A DNA stretch of 21,140 nucleotides from Tectiglobus sp963922535 (GTDB lineage Bacteria; Pseudomonadota; Alphaproteobacteria; Rhizobiales; Hyphomicrobiaceae), in NCBI GenBank assembly GCA_963922535.1, contig CAWUIN010000045.1:1-21140 (forward strand), in the 5' to 3' direction. Under the pieces are notes generated by a model, which was not told the DNA's origin, searched no databases, and saw only the letters and a program-made list of their open reading frames with translations. Shown here in pieces: positions 7,715 through 15,349 of the stretch (its first letter is position 1; the number at the start of each line of letters is the position of its first letter). The translations under genes were made by a program, and so were the position numbers.

Positions 7715-9163
7715 CTAAACCTGAACCACCTTACCCGGATTCATGATCCCCGCCGGATCAAGCGCTGCCTTGACTGCGCGCATCATATTCAGCTCAACGG
7801 TGCTCTTATAGCGCATATTCTCCTCCAGCCGCAGACGGCCGATGCCGTGTTCGGCGCTGATGGAGCCGCCAAGCTCGGTGACGATGTCGTGGACGATGCG
7901 GTTGATGGCGTCGCGTTCGGTGCGGAAGGTTGGCGTTTTTGCCCATTCCGCAGGCTGCATCGGGTTAAAGTGCATGTTGCCATCGCCGACGTGGCCGAAG
8001 GCAGCAAGGCGGATGTCTGGATAGACCGCCAGAACAGCAGCATTGGCGCGGGCGAGAAACTCGCCGATGCGCGAGACCGGCACCGAGACGTCATGCTTGA
8101 TACTAACGCCAATCGCTTTCTGGGCTTCAGCCATATCCTCGCGCATTTGCCAGAACTTCGCCGCCTGCGCGCCGGAAGCCGCGATTACTGCATCGTCGAT
8201 GAGCCCCATTTCCATCGCATCGCCAAGCGCTTCGGTGAACGGTTCCGCTAACGAACCGGGTTCACCCTGGCCGGTCACTTCACACAACACGTACCAGGGA
8301 TGGATGTCCGCCATCGGGTCCTCGTGGCCCGGAACGCCGGCGAGAACGAAATCGATCACCTGGCGCTGCATCAGTTCAAAACCGGAGATTTGCTCGCCCA
8401 TCCGCACCTTCATGTGACCGAGAAGACTGACCGCATCCTCGGGCGACTTCACAGAAAGCCACGCCGTTTCCGATGCTGTCGGCTTCGGGAACAGGCGGAG
8501 AACGGCGGCGGTAATAATCCCCAGTGTGCCTTCTGAGCCGAGGAACAGATGTTTCATGTCGTAGCCGGTGTTGTCCTTACGCAGCCCCCGAAGCCCGTGC
8601 CAGATTTCACCGCTGGCAAGCACCACCTCAAGGCCAAGTACCATGGCTCGCGCATTGCCATAACGCAGCACTTGCGTGCCGCCGGCGTTGGTCGCCAGAT
8701 TGCCGCCGATCTGGCAAGAACCTTCGGCTGCAAGGCTTAAGGGAAACAGGCGGCCGTTGTCATCGGCAATCTCCTGGATCTTCTGCAGCACGACACCGGC
8801 CTCTACGGTCAATGTATCATTGCTGAGATCAATCTCACGCACCTTGTTCATCCGTGAGGTGGAAACGATCACCTCGTCAAGGCGATCGTGCGGCTGGCCA
8901 CCACCGGTCAGCCCGGTGTTGCCACCCTGCGGCACGATGGCCGTTCCGGTTGCCGCGCAAAGTCTCACGATGGCCGCCACCTCGTCCGTCGTTTCAGGCC
9001 GAAGCACCAGCGGCACATCGCCGACATAATCATCCCGCCAACTGCGACAGTAGGGTTCTTTATCCGCCGCCGCATCAAGATAGCCGGCAGGGCCGACAAT
9101 CGCCTTCAATTGGTCGATGACATCGTTTGGGACAGGGGCAAACGTGCGCAATGGGTGCGACAT
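7715..9163 (-). CDS. FAD-linked 2-hydroxyacid dehydrogenase (D-2-hydroxyglutarate/D-lactate dehydrogenase-like)
   Basis: A soluble or membrane-associated flavoprotein of 482 residues of the VAO/GlcD fold that oxidises a D-2-hydroxyacid and passes electrons to a quinone, cytochrome or ETF. FAD-binding motifs: VPQGGNTGLTGG at 77-88, IGGNLATNAGG (152-162) and GSEGTLGIIT at 209-218. The C-terminal domain carries the metal and substrate residues known from D-2-hydroxyglutarate dehydrogenase: Lys356 in SIKHDVS, His391 and His398 in GHVGDGNMHFNP (390-401), and Glu438-His439 in SAEHGIGR, ending in NPGKV. All key residues are kept. AAAGGAAA about 7 nt before the ATG supports the start. No glcE/glcF neighbours and no iron-sulfur domain are present, so D-2-hydroxyglutarate or D-lactate is likelier than glycolate; the exact substrate is undecided. 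Confidence 0.92.
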   Translation of the reverse strand: MSHPLRTFAPVPNDVIDQLKAIVGPAGYLDAAADKEPYCRSWRDDYVGDVPLVLRPETTDEVAAIVRLCAATGTAIVPQGGNTGLTGGGQPHDRLDEVIVSTSRMNKVREIDLSNDTLTVEAGVVLQKIQEIADDNGRLFPLSLAAEGSCQIGGNLATNAGGTQVLRYGNARAMVLGLEVVLASGEIWHGLRGLRKDNTGYDMKHLFLGSEGTLGIITAAVLRLFPKPTASETAWLSVKSPEDAVSLLGHMKVRMGEQISGFELMQRQVIDFVLAGVPGHEDPMADIHPWYVLCEVTGQGEPGSLAEPFTEALGDAMEMGLIDDAVIAASGAQAAKFWQMREDMAEAQKAIGVSIKHDVSVPVSRIGEFLARANAAVLAVYPDIRLAAFGHVGDGNMHFNPMQPAEWAKTPTFRTERDAINRIVHDIVTELGGSISAEHGIGRLRLEENMRYKSTVELNMMRAVKAALDPAGIMNPGKVVQV

Positions 9164-9263
9164 TGCGGATTTCCTTTTGTTGTCAGGATAGAAAAGTTAT
9201 GAATAAGTTTAGCAGACGCACCAAAGACAACAAGAGTATGCCGCATGATTATGATAATACTAT

Positions 9264-9295
9264 ATAACTTGATAACTTGATAACTTGACAACTTG
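9264..9295. repeat. 8-bp tandem repeat in a divergent promoter region
   Basis: Three perfect ATAACTTG units and a fourth with one change (ACAACTTG) lie in the 265-bp gap between the divergent FAD dehydrogenase and DUF1045 genes. Read on the minus strand the array supplies TTGTCA and TTATCA, which resemble -35 boxes, with AT-rich TATATAGTATTAT following, so it may be part of the FAD dehydrogenase promoter. Confidence 0.9.
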
Positions 9296-9381
9296 CGCCT
9301 TCGCTCGAACGCTACCTGGTTGGAACCTTAATCGGCTGTCCATAGTAAGAAGTTAATTCATAAATGCACAATTCACAACAA

Positions 9382-9411
9382 GACAGGCCCCTAAAGGACA
9401 GGCTCCTAAAG
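9382..9411. repeat. 15-bp tandem duplication before the DUF1045 gene
   Basis: GACAGGCCCCTAAAG is followed directly by GACAGGCTCCTAAAG (one mismatch). It ends 17 nt before the DUF1045 start, beside the purine-rich stretch that serves as ribosome binding site. Confidence 0.9.
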
Positions 9412-9428
9412 GCAAGGCAGGGCGCACA

Positions 9429-10115
9429 ATGACACGCTACGCGATTTATTTCGTCCCAGTTGAAGACATAGATTTGTGGCAGTTTGGTTCAGCAGCCGTT
9501 GGGTATGACAGCATGGCGGCCACAGCAGTGCCTTTCCATAAAGCTGCGTTTTATAAGCGCCCTGAAATCGCCGATTGGACGGCGGACCCACGCCGTTATG
9601 GCTTCCACGCCACGTTAAAGCCGCCGTTTGCGCTGGCAGACGGCACCAGCATCGAAGGCCTGGAAGCCGCAGCCGCTGAATTCTGCACACAGCGCAGACG
9701 GTTTAGCGTAGAGCGCCTGGACGTCACGGCGATCGGCGGCTTCCTGGCGCTGGTGCCGGCGGCGCCTTCGTCTCAACTCAACCGGCTGGCCGCAGATTGC
9801 GTGACAGCGTTCGAAGCGTTCCGGGCGCCACTCAGCGAAGCCGATCTGGCGCGGCGGCTCAAAAGCCCGCTCAGCGATAACCAACGCGCACATCTAGAAA
9901 AGTGGGGCTATCCTTACGTGTTCGATGAGTTTCGTTTTCACATGACCCTGACGGGCCGCCTGCCGGAAGCGGTGCGGACGCAAGCCCTTGAAACGCTGCG
10001 CGAATTATACGCGCCAATCGCCGGCCCCGTTCACATCAACGCGGTTTCGATTTGTGAGCAGCCATCGCGCGATGCCAATTTCAATGTACGTCGGTCATTT
10101 ATATTCGGCGGTTAA
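9429..10115 (+). CDS. DUF1045 family protein, 2H phosphoesterase superfamily
   Basis: A 228-residue protein of the DUF1045 family, often annotated as a putative phosphonate metabolism protein. It shows the two catalytic signatures of 2H (LigT-like) phosphoesterases, HAT at 60-62 in the RYGFHATLKPPF stretch and HMT at 171-173 in FRFHMTLTGRLP, so it may cleave or form a 2',3'-cyclic or similar phosphodiester. No signal peptide or membrane segment is seen. The ATG at 9429 has AGGCAGGG about 7 nt upstream. It is the first gene of a tight operon with a methyltransferase (6-nt gap) and a pseudouridine synthase. No phn genes are visible in the window, so the context points to RNA rather than phosphonates; this is inference. 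Confidence 0.88.
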   Translation: MTRYAIYFVPVEDIDLWQFGSAAVGYDSMAATAVPFHKAAFYKRPEIADWTADPRRYGFHATLKPPFALADGTSIEGLEAAAAEFCTQRRRFSVERLDVTAIGGFLALVPAAPSSQLNRLAADCVTAFEAFRAPLSEADLARRLKSPLSDNQRAHLEKWGYPYVFDEFRFHMTLTGRLPEAVRTQALETLRELYAPIAGPVHINAVSICEQPSRDANFNVRRSFIFGG

Positions 10116-10121
10116 TCTGCA

Positions 10122-11054
10122 ATGTCAAGCCTTCACGCAGTTTATGGACATGTCCCACCCGAGCTTGCCGACATCCCGCCCGGCAGCCTGCAGACTTCGC
10201 CGCGGATCCCAGGTTCAATACCGCTTAGCACCGTCGATCCCGCAAATCTTGACGGCATCGTTTTATACGCACCGGAAAACACGCTTGAACGCAAATACGT
10301 GCTGGCACAGGCCGTGCTGGCGGTGAAGCCGGATGGCGCCCTCACCGTGCTGGCACCGAACACCAAAGGCGGCACGCGCCTTGCCAAGGAACTTTCGGCA
10401 TTCGGCTGCAACGTCGACATGAGTTCTCAGCGTCATCACAGGATCGTCCGCTGCCGGCGCCCGGCGGCTCTCAACATGCCAGGTATCAGTGATGCCCTGG
10501 AGATGGGTTCACCGCGTCTAGATCCAGCGCTGGACCTTTGGACCCAGCCGGGACTGTTCAGCTGGAACCGCGCCGATCCGGGCAGTTCGCTGCTCATGCA
10601 CCACCTGCCGCCGCTGGAAGGCTCAGGCGCAGACCTTGGCTGCGGCTATGGCCTGCTGGCCAGGGCTGTCCTTACTGAGGGAACATGCAGGAAATTGATC
10701 TTGATCGATATCGACCGCCGCGCGCTGGATATGGCGCGATGTAATGTTGCCAGTGCAAATTTTGCAGGAAAGGAGATTGAATTTCTGTGGACCGATGTCA
10801 GAGTACCCAGCCGGCTGCCGCACAATTTGGATTTCGTCGTTATGAACCCGCCATTCCACGATGGTGGCGTGGAGGATCGTACTCTTGGCCGCATTTTTAT
10901 TGAACGGGCCGCTGAGATGCTGCGCCAAGGCGGTGTTTTATGGCTGACCGCCAACCGTCATCTCCCTTACGAGGAGCCGCTGGAACTGGCGTTTGCCAAC
11001 ATGGAGCAGATCGCGCAGAAGCAGGGTTACAAGATCTACAAGGCGCACAGATGA
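10122..11054 (+). CDS. Class I SAM-dependent methyltransferase, RsmC-like
   Basis: A 310-residue protein built like RsmC, which makes m2G1207 in 16S rRNA: a degenerate N-terminal methyltransferase-like half (about 1-125, with VLYAPENTLERKYVLAQA) followed by an active C-terminal MTS domain. In that domain the SAM-binding motif is DLGCGYG at 171-177, an acidic strand-2 end ILIDIDRRALDMAR follows at 193-206, and the catalytic NPPFH is at 242-246, typical of N2-guanine and related N-methyltransferases. It starts 6 nt after the DUF1045 stop, with only a weak ribosome binding site, and its stop overlaps the next start as ATGA. The exact target base is inferred from family resemblance; it is somewhat shorter than E. 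coli RsmC (343 residues as I recall). Confidence 0.85.
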   Translation: MSSLHAVYGHVPPELADIPPGSLQTSPRIPGSIPLSTVDPANLDGIVLYAPENTLERKYVLAQAVLAVKPDGALTVLAPNTKGGTRLAKELSAFGCNVDMSSQRHHRIVRCRRPAALNMPGISDALEMGSPRLDPALDLWTQPGLFSWNRADPGSSLLMHHLPPLEGSGADLGCGYGLLARAVLTEGTCRKLILIDIDRRALDMARCNVASANFAGKEIEFLWTDVRVPSRLPHNLDFVVMNPPFHDGGVEDRTLGRIFIERAAEMLRQGGVLWLTANRHLPYEEPLELAFANMEQIAQKQGYKIYKAHR

Positions 11055-11857
11055 ATAAGAGCCAGAACAAGCCTTCGGCTGCGTTGCGCGTTGACCGCCT
11101 GCTCGCCAATCTCGGATACGGCACACGCAAAGACATCCAGACCCAGGTGAAAGCCGGCCGTATCTATCTGGATGGTATGCCTTTGCGCGATGCAAGCGCG
11201 AAGATCGCACTCACCTCGGATCTACCTGAGCGGCTTCGGGTTGGCGGAGAAAAGCTGGACCCACTGCCAGGATTGACCCTGATCATGCACAAACCGCTTG
11301 GTCTTACCTGCAGCCACAGAGAGGATGGCCCGCTTGTCCATGATCTGCTCCCGCCGCGCTGGCGCTTACGCAAACCTATAATTTCGACGGTCGGCCGCCT
11401 CGACAAGGACACCTCCGGCCTGCTGCTCATGACCGATGACGGCAAACTGTTGCACAGGATTATCGCGCCGAAGAATAAAATTGCAAAACGCTATCGCGTC
11501 ACGCTGGCACGCCCGCTCTCGGGCACCGAAACTGCGACATTTGCTTCCGGCATGCTGATGCTGGACGGCGAAGACAAGCCGTTACTGCCTGCCGTCCTGG
11601 AGAAGGCGCCGCATGATTACCATGCCGGAACACAAACCGAAGATACGGGGCCGGTTGTTTTTTTAACTGTGACTGAAGGGCGTTACCATCAAGTCCGCCG
11701 CATGTTTGCGGCAGTTGGAAACCATGTTACCTACCTGCACAGAGACAAAATTGGTGGTTTGCATCTGCCGGAAGAGCTTGAGGCTGGAGCATTTCGCGTG
11801 CTTGACGCTACAGAGGTCGACAGCATCTTTTCACCGGCGCAACAGTCTGGCACATAA
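11051..11857 (+). CDS. rsuA: RsuA-type pseudouridine synthase
   Basis: A 268-residue pseudouridine synthase; RsuA modifies U516 of 16S rRNA. An N-terminal S4 RNA-binding domain (about 11-70, LRVDRLLANLGYGTRKD) is followed by the catalytic domain with GRLDKDTSG at 115-123, whose Asp118 is the expected nucleophile, then LLLMTDDG and, near the C-terminus, EGRYHQVRRMFAAVGNHV. This wording is closer to RsuA than to RluB or RluE. The ATG at 11051 is chosen over an upstream in-frame start at 10940 because it forms an ATGA overlap with the methyltransferase stop and the S4 domain begins just after it. It ends the three-gene operon. There is no clear terminator in the 109 nt before the transaldolase gene. 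Confidence 0.92.
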   Translation: MNKSQNKPSAALRVDRLLANLGYGTRKDIQTQVKAGRIYLDGMPLRDASAKIALTSDLPERLRVGGEKLDPLPGLTLIMHKPLGLTCSHREDGPLVHDLLPPRWRLRKPIISTVGRLDKDTSGLLLMTDDGKLLHRIIAPKNKIAKRYRVTLARPLSGTETATFASGMLMLDGEDKPLLPAVLEKAPHDYHAGTQTEDTGPVVFLTVTEGRYHQVRRMFAAVGNHVTYLHRDKIGGLHLPEELEAGAFRVLDATEVDSIFSPAQQSGT

Positions 11858-11966
11858 AATATTCTGGATGCTGCCCAGATGTTCGAGCCAAAATCCTGAA
11901 CGTCAAGGGGTTCATTTCACCATCTCCTGACAGGCTTTATCAATTGACACGAATTAGAGGTCGTCC

Positions 11967-12692
11967 ATGCGAACCCTTGAAGATCTGAAGATCAAAATTT
12001 TTGCCGATGGCGCCGATTTCAACGGCATTGTCGAGATGTCGAAAAATCACATGGTCAAAGGCTTTACGACTAACCCTTCGCTTGTTGCCAAAGCGGGCGA
12101 GGCGGATTATGAGGATTTTGCTCGCCGTGTCATCGCCGCCGCGCCAGACAAACCTGTATCGTTTGAGGTTTTCCTCGACGATTTTCCAGGCATGATCCAG
12201 CAAGGCCGGACAATTGCCAGCTGGGGGCCGAACGTGAATGCCAAGGTCCCGGTTATGAACACCCGTGGCGAATTTGCCGGTGAGGCAATTGCAGCTTTGT
12301 CTGCTGAAGGCGTCGTTCTTAACGTCACGGCAATCTTTACACCTGCCCAGGTCAGGATGGTCGCCGAAGCTCTGGCCCCTGATGTGCCAGCGATTGTCTC
12401 GGTATTTGCCGGCCGCATTGCCGATACCGGCTTGGATCCGTTGCCGCTTATGCAGGAGTGCCTGGACATTCTGAAAATGCGGCCAAAGGCTGAATTGCTG
12501 TGGGCCTCAACGCGCGAGGTCCTTAACATTTATCAAGCCAATGACATCGGTTGCCACATCATCACAGCCCCCAACGACCTGATCAAAAAACTCTCGCTTG
12601 CCGGCAAGAACCTGGACGCCTATTCACAAGAAACCGTGCTTGCTTTTTATCAAGATGCGACTGCTTCGGGTTTTAATATCGCAATAAAATAA
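11967..12692 (+). CDS. Short-form transaldolase (TalB/FSA superfamily)
   Basis: A 241-residue single-domain transaldolase-family aldolase of the short, fructose-6-phosphate-aldolase-like kind, acting on sugar phosphates in the cytoplasm. Seen are KGFTTNPSLVAKAG at 31-44, the Schiff-base Lys93 in NVNAKVPVMNTRGE, NVTAIFTPAQ near 118-128, and SVFAGRIADTG near 144-154. It is about a hundred residues shorter than E. coli TalB but normal for the FSA/short TAL group, so it could be either a transaldolase or an aldolase. AGAGGTC lies 4-5 nt before the ATG. It follows rsuA after 109 nt and is separated from the TRAP genes by a promoter region, so it may be transcribed alone. Confidence 0.9.
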   Translation: MRTLEDLKIKIFADGADFNGIVEMSKNHMVKGFTTNPSLVAKAGEADYEDFARRVIAAAPDKPVSFEVFLDDFPGMIQQGRTIASWGPNVNAKVPVMNTRGEFAGEAIAALSAEGVVLNVTAIFTPAQVRMVAEALAPDVPAIVSVFAGRIADTGLDPLPLMQECLDILKMRPKAELLWASTREVLNIYQANDIGCHIITAPNDLIKKLSLAGKNLDAYSQETVLAFYQDATASGFNIAIK

Positions 12693-12820
12693 TAACGAGT
12701 GATTCAAGCTACTCTTGCGAAACTTTATATCGGTGCTAAGCTCAAAGGGTCGCTTACATGCGAACTTCGGCTTACGGTAACTGAAAAATTGATCTGTATG
12801 TCTGAGTTGAATGTCTAAGC

Positions 12821-12870
12821 TGGCCGTTAAGCCATTGTACTAGAATATAATAATGGTTAAACCGGGAGGA
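12821..12870 (+). promoter_or_regulatory. Candidate promoter, operator and ribosome binding site of the TRAP operon
   Basis: A perfect -10 box TATAAT is at 12846-12851 and a strong Shine-Dalgarno GGGAGGA at 12864-12870, 8 nt before the dctP ATG. No good -35 lies at the normal distance; instead the inverted repeat TGGC-N6-GCCA (12821-12834) covers that position. A promoter that lacks a -35 and carries a dyad there often depends on an activator, or the dyad may be a repressor site. The 5' leader would be only about 20 nt. Confidence 0.45.
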
Positions 12871-12878
12871 ACTTGGAA

Positions 12879-13973
12879 ATGAAACGAAGAGAGTTTCTGC
12901 AAAAAGCCGGCGGCATCGCAGTAGCCGGTGCCGCGACCACCTCCATTGCTGCGCCAGCAATCGCGCAGGGCAGAAAAGAAATGGTGATCGTGTCAACCTG
13001 GCCGAAGGATTTCCCGGGCATTGGGGTCTCCTCGCAACGTCTGGCGGCACGCATCACTGAACTGTCGGAAGGTCGCATTGTAACAACGTACTACCCTGCT
13101 GGTGAAAAGGTCGGCGCCCTTGACGCTTTTGACGAGGTTGCCTCCGGCAACTCGCAAGCCTACACTGGTGCTGAATATTATTGGAAGGGCAAGCATCCTG
13201 CGCTTGCATATTTTACCACGGTTCCATTCGGTATGACTGTGGCGGAGCGCAATGCCTGGATCAAATTCGGTGGAGGCCAGAAGTTGTGGGATGAAGTCTC
13301 CGACAAGTTCGGTCTCAAAGCTCTGCCATGCGGCGCCACCGGCACCCAGATGGGCGGATGGTTCAACAAGGAAATCGAAACCGTCGATGATCTCAAGGGC
13401 CTTAAGATGCGCATTCCCGGGCTCGGCGGTGATGTGATGGCCAAGCTGGGTGTGTCAACCGTATCTCTACCGGGTGGCCAGATTTTCGAAAACCTTGTCT
13501 CCGGCTCGATTGATGCAACTGAGTGGGTCGGCCCTTACAACGACTACTTCATGAAGTTTTATGAAGCTGCCAAATTCTACTACTGGCCGGGCATGCACGA
13601 GCCCAGCGCAACACTGTCACTCGGTATGAATAAATCCTGGTGGTCTGGCCTTTCCAAGTGGGAACAGGCGATTATTACAGCTGCTTCCATGGAGGAAAAT
13701 GCTGCGCAGTACGATGAAGCGCAGGCCAAAAACGGTGAATATCTCGCTAAGATGATTGAAGAAAACGGCGTTGTCCTGAAATCGTTCAACGATGAAATCT
13801 TTGAAGAGTTCGCCAATGCAACGGCTGAAGTCCTGGAGGAGATACGTGGCTACGATGCCTTGACACAAAAAGTCAACGACGAGTTCATGGCAGCACTGCG
13901 TGAGATCGGCGGTTGGCAGAAAATTGCCGAAATCGCATTTTCTAACCAACGCAACCGTATCTTGGGCATCTAA
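12879..13973 (+). CDS. dctP: TRAP transporter substrate-binding protein, TakP-like (DctP family), Tat-exported
   Basis: The periplasmic solute receptor of a TRAP transporter, 364 residues. The N-terminus is a twin-arginine signal: RREFLQ at residues 3-8, a hydrophobic Ala/Gly stretch, and a probable cleavage after AIA at about residue 29. The mature part resembles R. sphaeroides TakP, a 2-oxoacid binder: QMGGWFNKEIETVDDLKGLK (157-176), the ligand Arg178 in KMRIPG, DATEWVGPYND at 212-222, and FYYWPGMHEPS (233-243). The ligand is thus probably a small monocarboxylate such as a 2-oxoacid or lactate. The ATG at 12879 is chosen over a TTG at 12873 because GGAGGA would then be only 2 nt away. It is the first gene of the TRAP operon, followed by a strong hairpin that may raise its level over the permeases. 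Confidence 0.94.
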   Translation: MKRREFLQKAGGIAVAGAATTSIAAPAIAQGRKEMVIVSTWPKDFPGIGVSSQRLAARITELSEGRIVTTYYPAGEKVGALDAFDEVASGNSQAYTGAEYYWKGKHPALAYFTTVPFGMTVAERNAWIKFGGGQKLWDEVSDKFGLKALPCGATGTQMGGWFNKEIETVDDLKGLKMRIPGLGGDVMAKLGVSTVSLPGGQIFENLVSGSIDATEWVGPYNDYFMKFYEAAKFYYWPGMHEPSATLSLGMNKSWWSGLSKWEQAIITAASMEENAAQYDEAQAKNGEYLAKMIEENGVVLKSFNDEIFEEFANATAEVLEEIRGYDALTQKVNDEFMAALREIGGWQKIAEIAFSNQRNRILGI

Positions 13974-13975
13974 CA

Positions 13976-14029
13976 CCCGACATGGAAAATAAGACCGGAT
14001 GGATTTTTCCATCCGGTTTTCGTGTCGGG
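13976..14029 (+). terminator. Intercistronic hairpin between dctP and dctQ
   Basis: A perfect 9-bp stem, CCGGATGGA (13995-14003) and TCCATCCGG (14008-14016), with a TTTT loop is followed by TTTT. It is nested in an outer 7-bp stem, CCCGACA (13976-13982) and TGTCGGG (14023-14029). It begins right after the dctP stop. The short T-run suggests partial termination or mRNA stabilisation rather than a full stop. Confidence 0.7.
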
Positions 14030-14116
14030 AATTAACCTTGACGCAGCAAAAATTGTAATGCCTCCGCCACGACGGAATCCGTGTTGGACGCACTCAGGAA
14101 AAGCGAACGAATTCAA

Positions 14117-15337
14117 ATGAACGTCTGGATTGACCGCGTGCGCGATATACTGGATGCACTCTGGCTGTGGCTCGTCCAGTTCATCGCTGACGCCTGGCGT
14201 ATTGTGTCGCCATGGTTCGTCTGGCTCGTTGCACGCGTGAGAGCTCTGGCAGTCGGCGATATATTCGCCATGCTATCGCGATCGTTTAACTGGTTTCTTA
14301 AACGCGCCCAGACCAATACTGGAATTCATGATGTGAACGATAAATTCGCATTTTCCTTGAGATGGTTCAGCTGGTCGATTTTCGGCATCATGTGCGCTTA
14401 TATCTTGAATTGCTATCTGTCGTACTGGCAAAACTGGCCGTCAGCGCTTGCGCTCCTGCAGAATGGAGAATTCGGTGTTCTCACATCTCTTCAGACGGCC
14501 TTTTATCCACTATCGATCGGCGCTGCTGCAGTTTTTACACTTCGCACAGCAACCGAACGCACGTTACGCGATGACAGTCAAACGCTCAATGACATCGTCA
14601 CATTTATCGTTCGCGCGGCATTCTGGGCCGTTTTATTGATTGGCCTGGTTGACGCCCTCATCTCATTCCTGCGCGTCGAAGGCCTGCTTGAATATGTCTT
14701 AGGAAGCGAACTTGCCCAAGCTCTTGGCCGTTCACATTTCCGCGGCAGTTACGTGCATATGCCGTTATGCGTTATCGCCATTTACATTGCGACGCGTCGT
14801 ACAACGATTGATTTTATCTGGCTGTCGTTGCTGGTCGTTGGCGCTGAACTTGCCATTGTGATCACACGATTTGTCTTTTCCTACGAACAAATCTTCATGG
14901 GCGATCTGGTTCGCTTCTGGTATGCGGCGTTATTCCTGTTTGCATCTGCTTATACTCTGTACACCGACACGCATGTACGGGTAGATGTTTTTTATGCATC
15001 CTTCTCAAAGCAAAAACGCAGCGCAGTCAACGGCGTTGGCGCTGTTGTGCTAGGCATCGTGCTCTGTTGGACGATTTTGCTGATGGGAATGTGGAGCAAG
15101 ACGTCAATTTTGATTACACCGCTTCTCGGATTTGAAATTTCGCAATCCGGCTTCGGTATGTACGTTAAATACCTTATGGCAAGCTTTCTGTTGATTTTTG
15201 CCATCACCATGATGATACAGTTCATAAGTTCGCTGTTGGAAAGTGCTGCCGATTATCGTGGCGATCCCGGTGGACGCGAACCGGATCCCACCTTAAGGGA
15301 CGAAGCGAGAAACGCAGCCAAACAAATCACGCAATAA
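14117..15337 (+). CDS. dctQ: TRAP transporter small permease (DctQ) with long N-terminal extension
   Basis: The small membrane subunit of the TRAP transporter, here 406 residues, about twice the usual 160-220. The DctQ domain is C-terminal: roughly residues 255-375, with the family signature HVRVDVFYASFS at 286-297 after a membrane helix, and two further helices after it. Before it come an aromatic-rich amphipathic segment (about 10-65) and several extra hydrophobic segments near 85-103, 120-142, 160-185, 213-227 and 232-252. The tail (after 380) is hydrophilic. The start is uncertain: ATG at 14117 has a poor ribosome binding site, and an in-frame GTG at 14081 with GGA upstream would add 12 residues. 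dctM follows 12 nt after the stop. Confidence 0.85.
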   Translation: MNVWIDRVRDILDALWLWLVQFIADAWRIVSPWFVWLVARVRALAVGDIFAMLSRSFNWFLKRAQTNTGIHDVNDKFAFSLRWFSWSIFGIMCAYILNCYLSYWQNWPSALALLQNGEFGVLTSLQTAFYPLSIGAAAVFTLRTATERTLRDDSQTLNDIVTFIVRAAFWAVLLIGLVDALISFLRVEGLLEYVLGSELAQALGRSHFRGSYVHMPLCVIAIYIATRRTTIDFIWLSLLVVGAELAIVITRFVFSYEQIFMGDLVRFWYAALFLFASAYTLYTDTHVRVDVFYASFSKQKRSAVNGVGAVVLGIVLCWTILLMGMWSKTSILITPLLGFEISQSGFGMYVKYLMASFLLIFAITMMIQFISSLLESAADYRGDPGGREPDPTLRDEARNAAKQITQ

Positions 15338-15349
15338 ACGGCAATACGA

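Noticed and set aside
10940..11050. Earlier in-frame start for the RsuA-type gene inside the methyltransferase gene
   Set aside because: It would overlap the methyltransferase by more than 100 nt; the ATG at 11051 forms the usual ATGA overlap and precedes the S4 domain.
12873..12878. TTG start for dctP two codons upstream
   Set aside because: It lies only 2 nt after the GGAGGA ribosome binding site, while the ATG at 12879 has normal spacing and starts the Tat signal.
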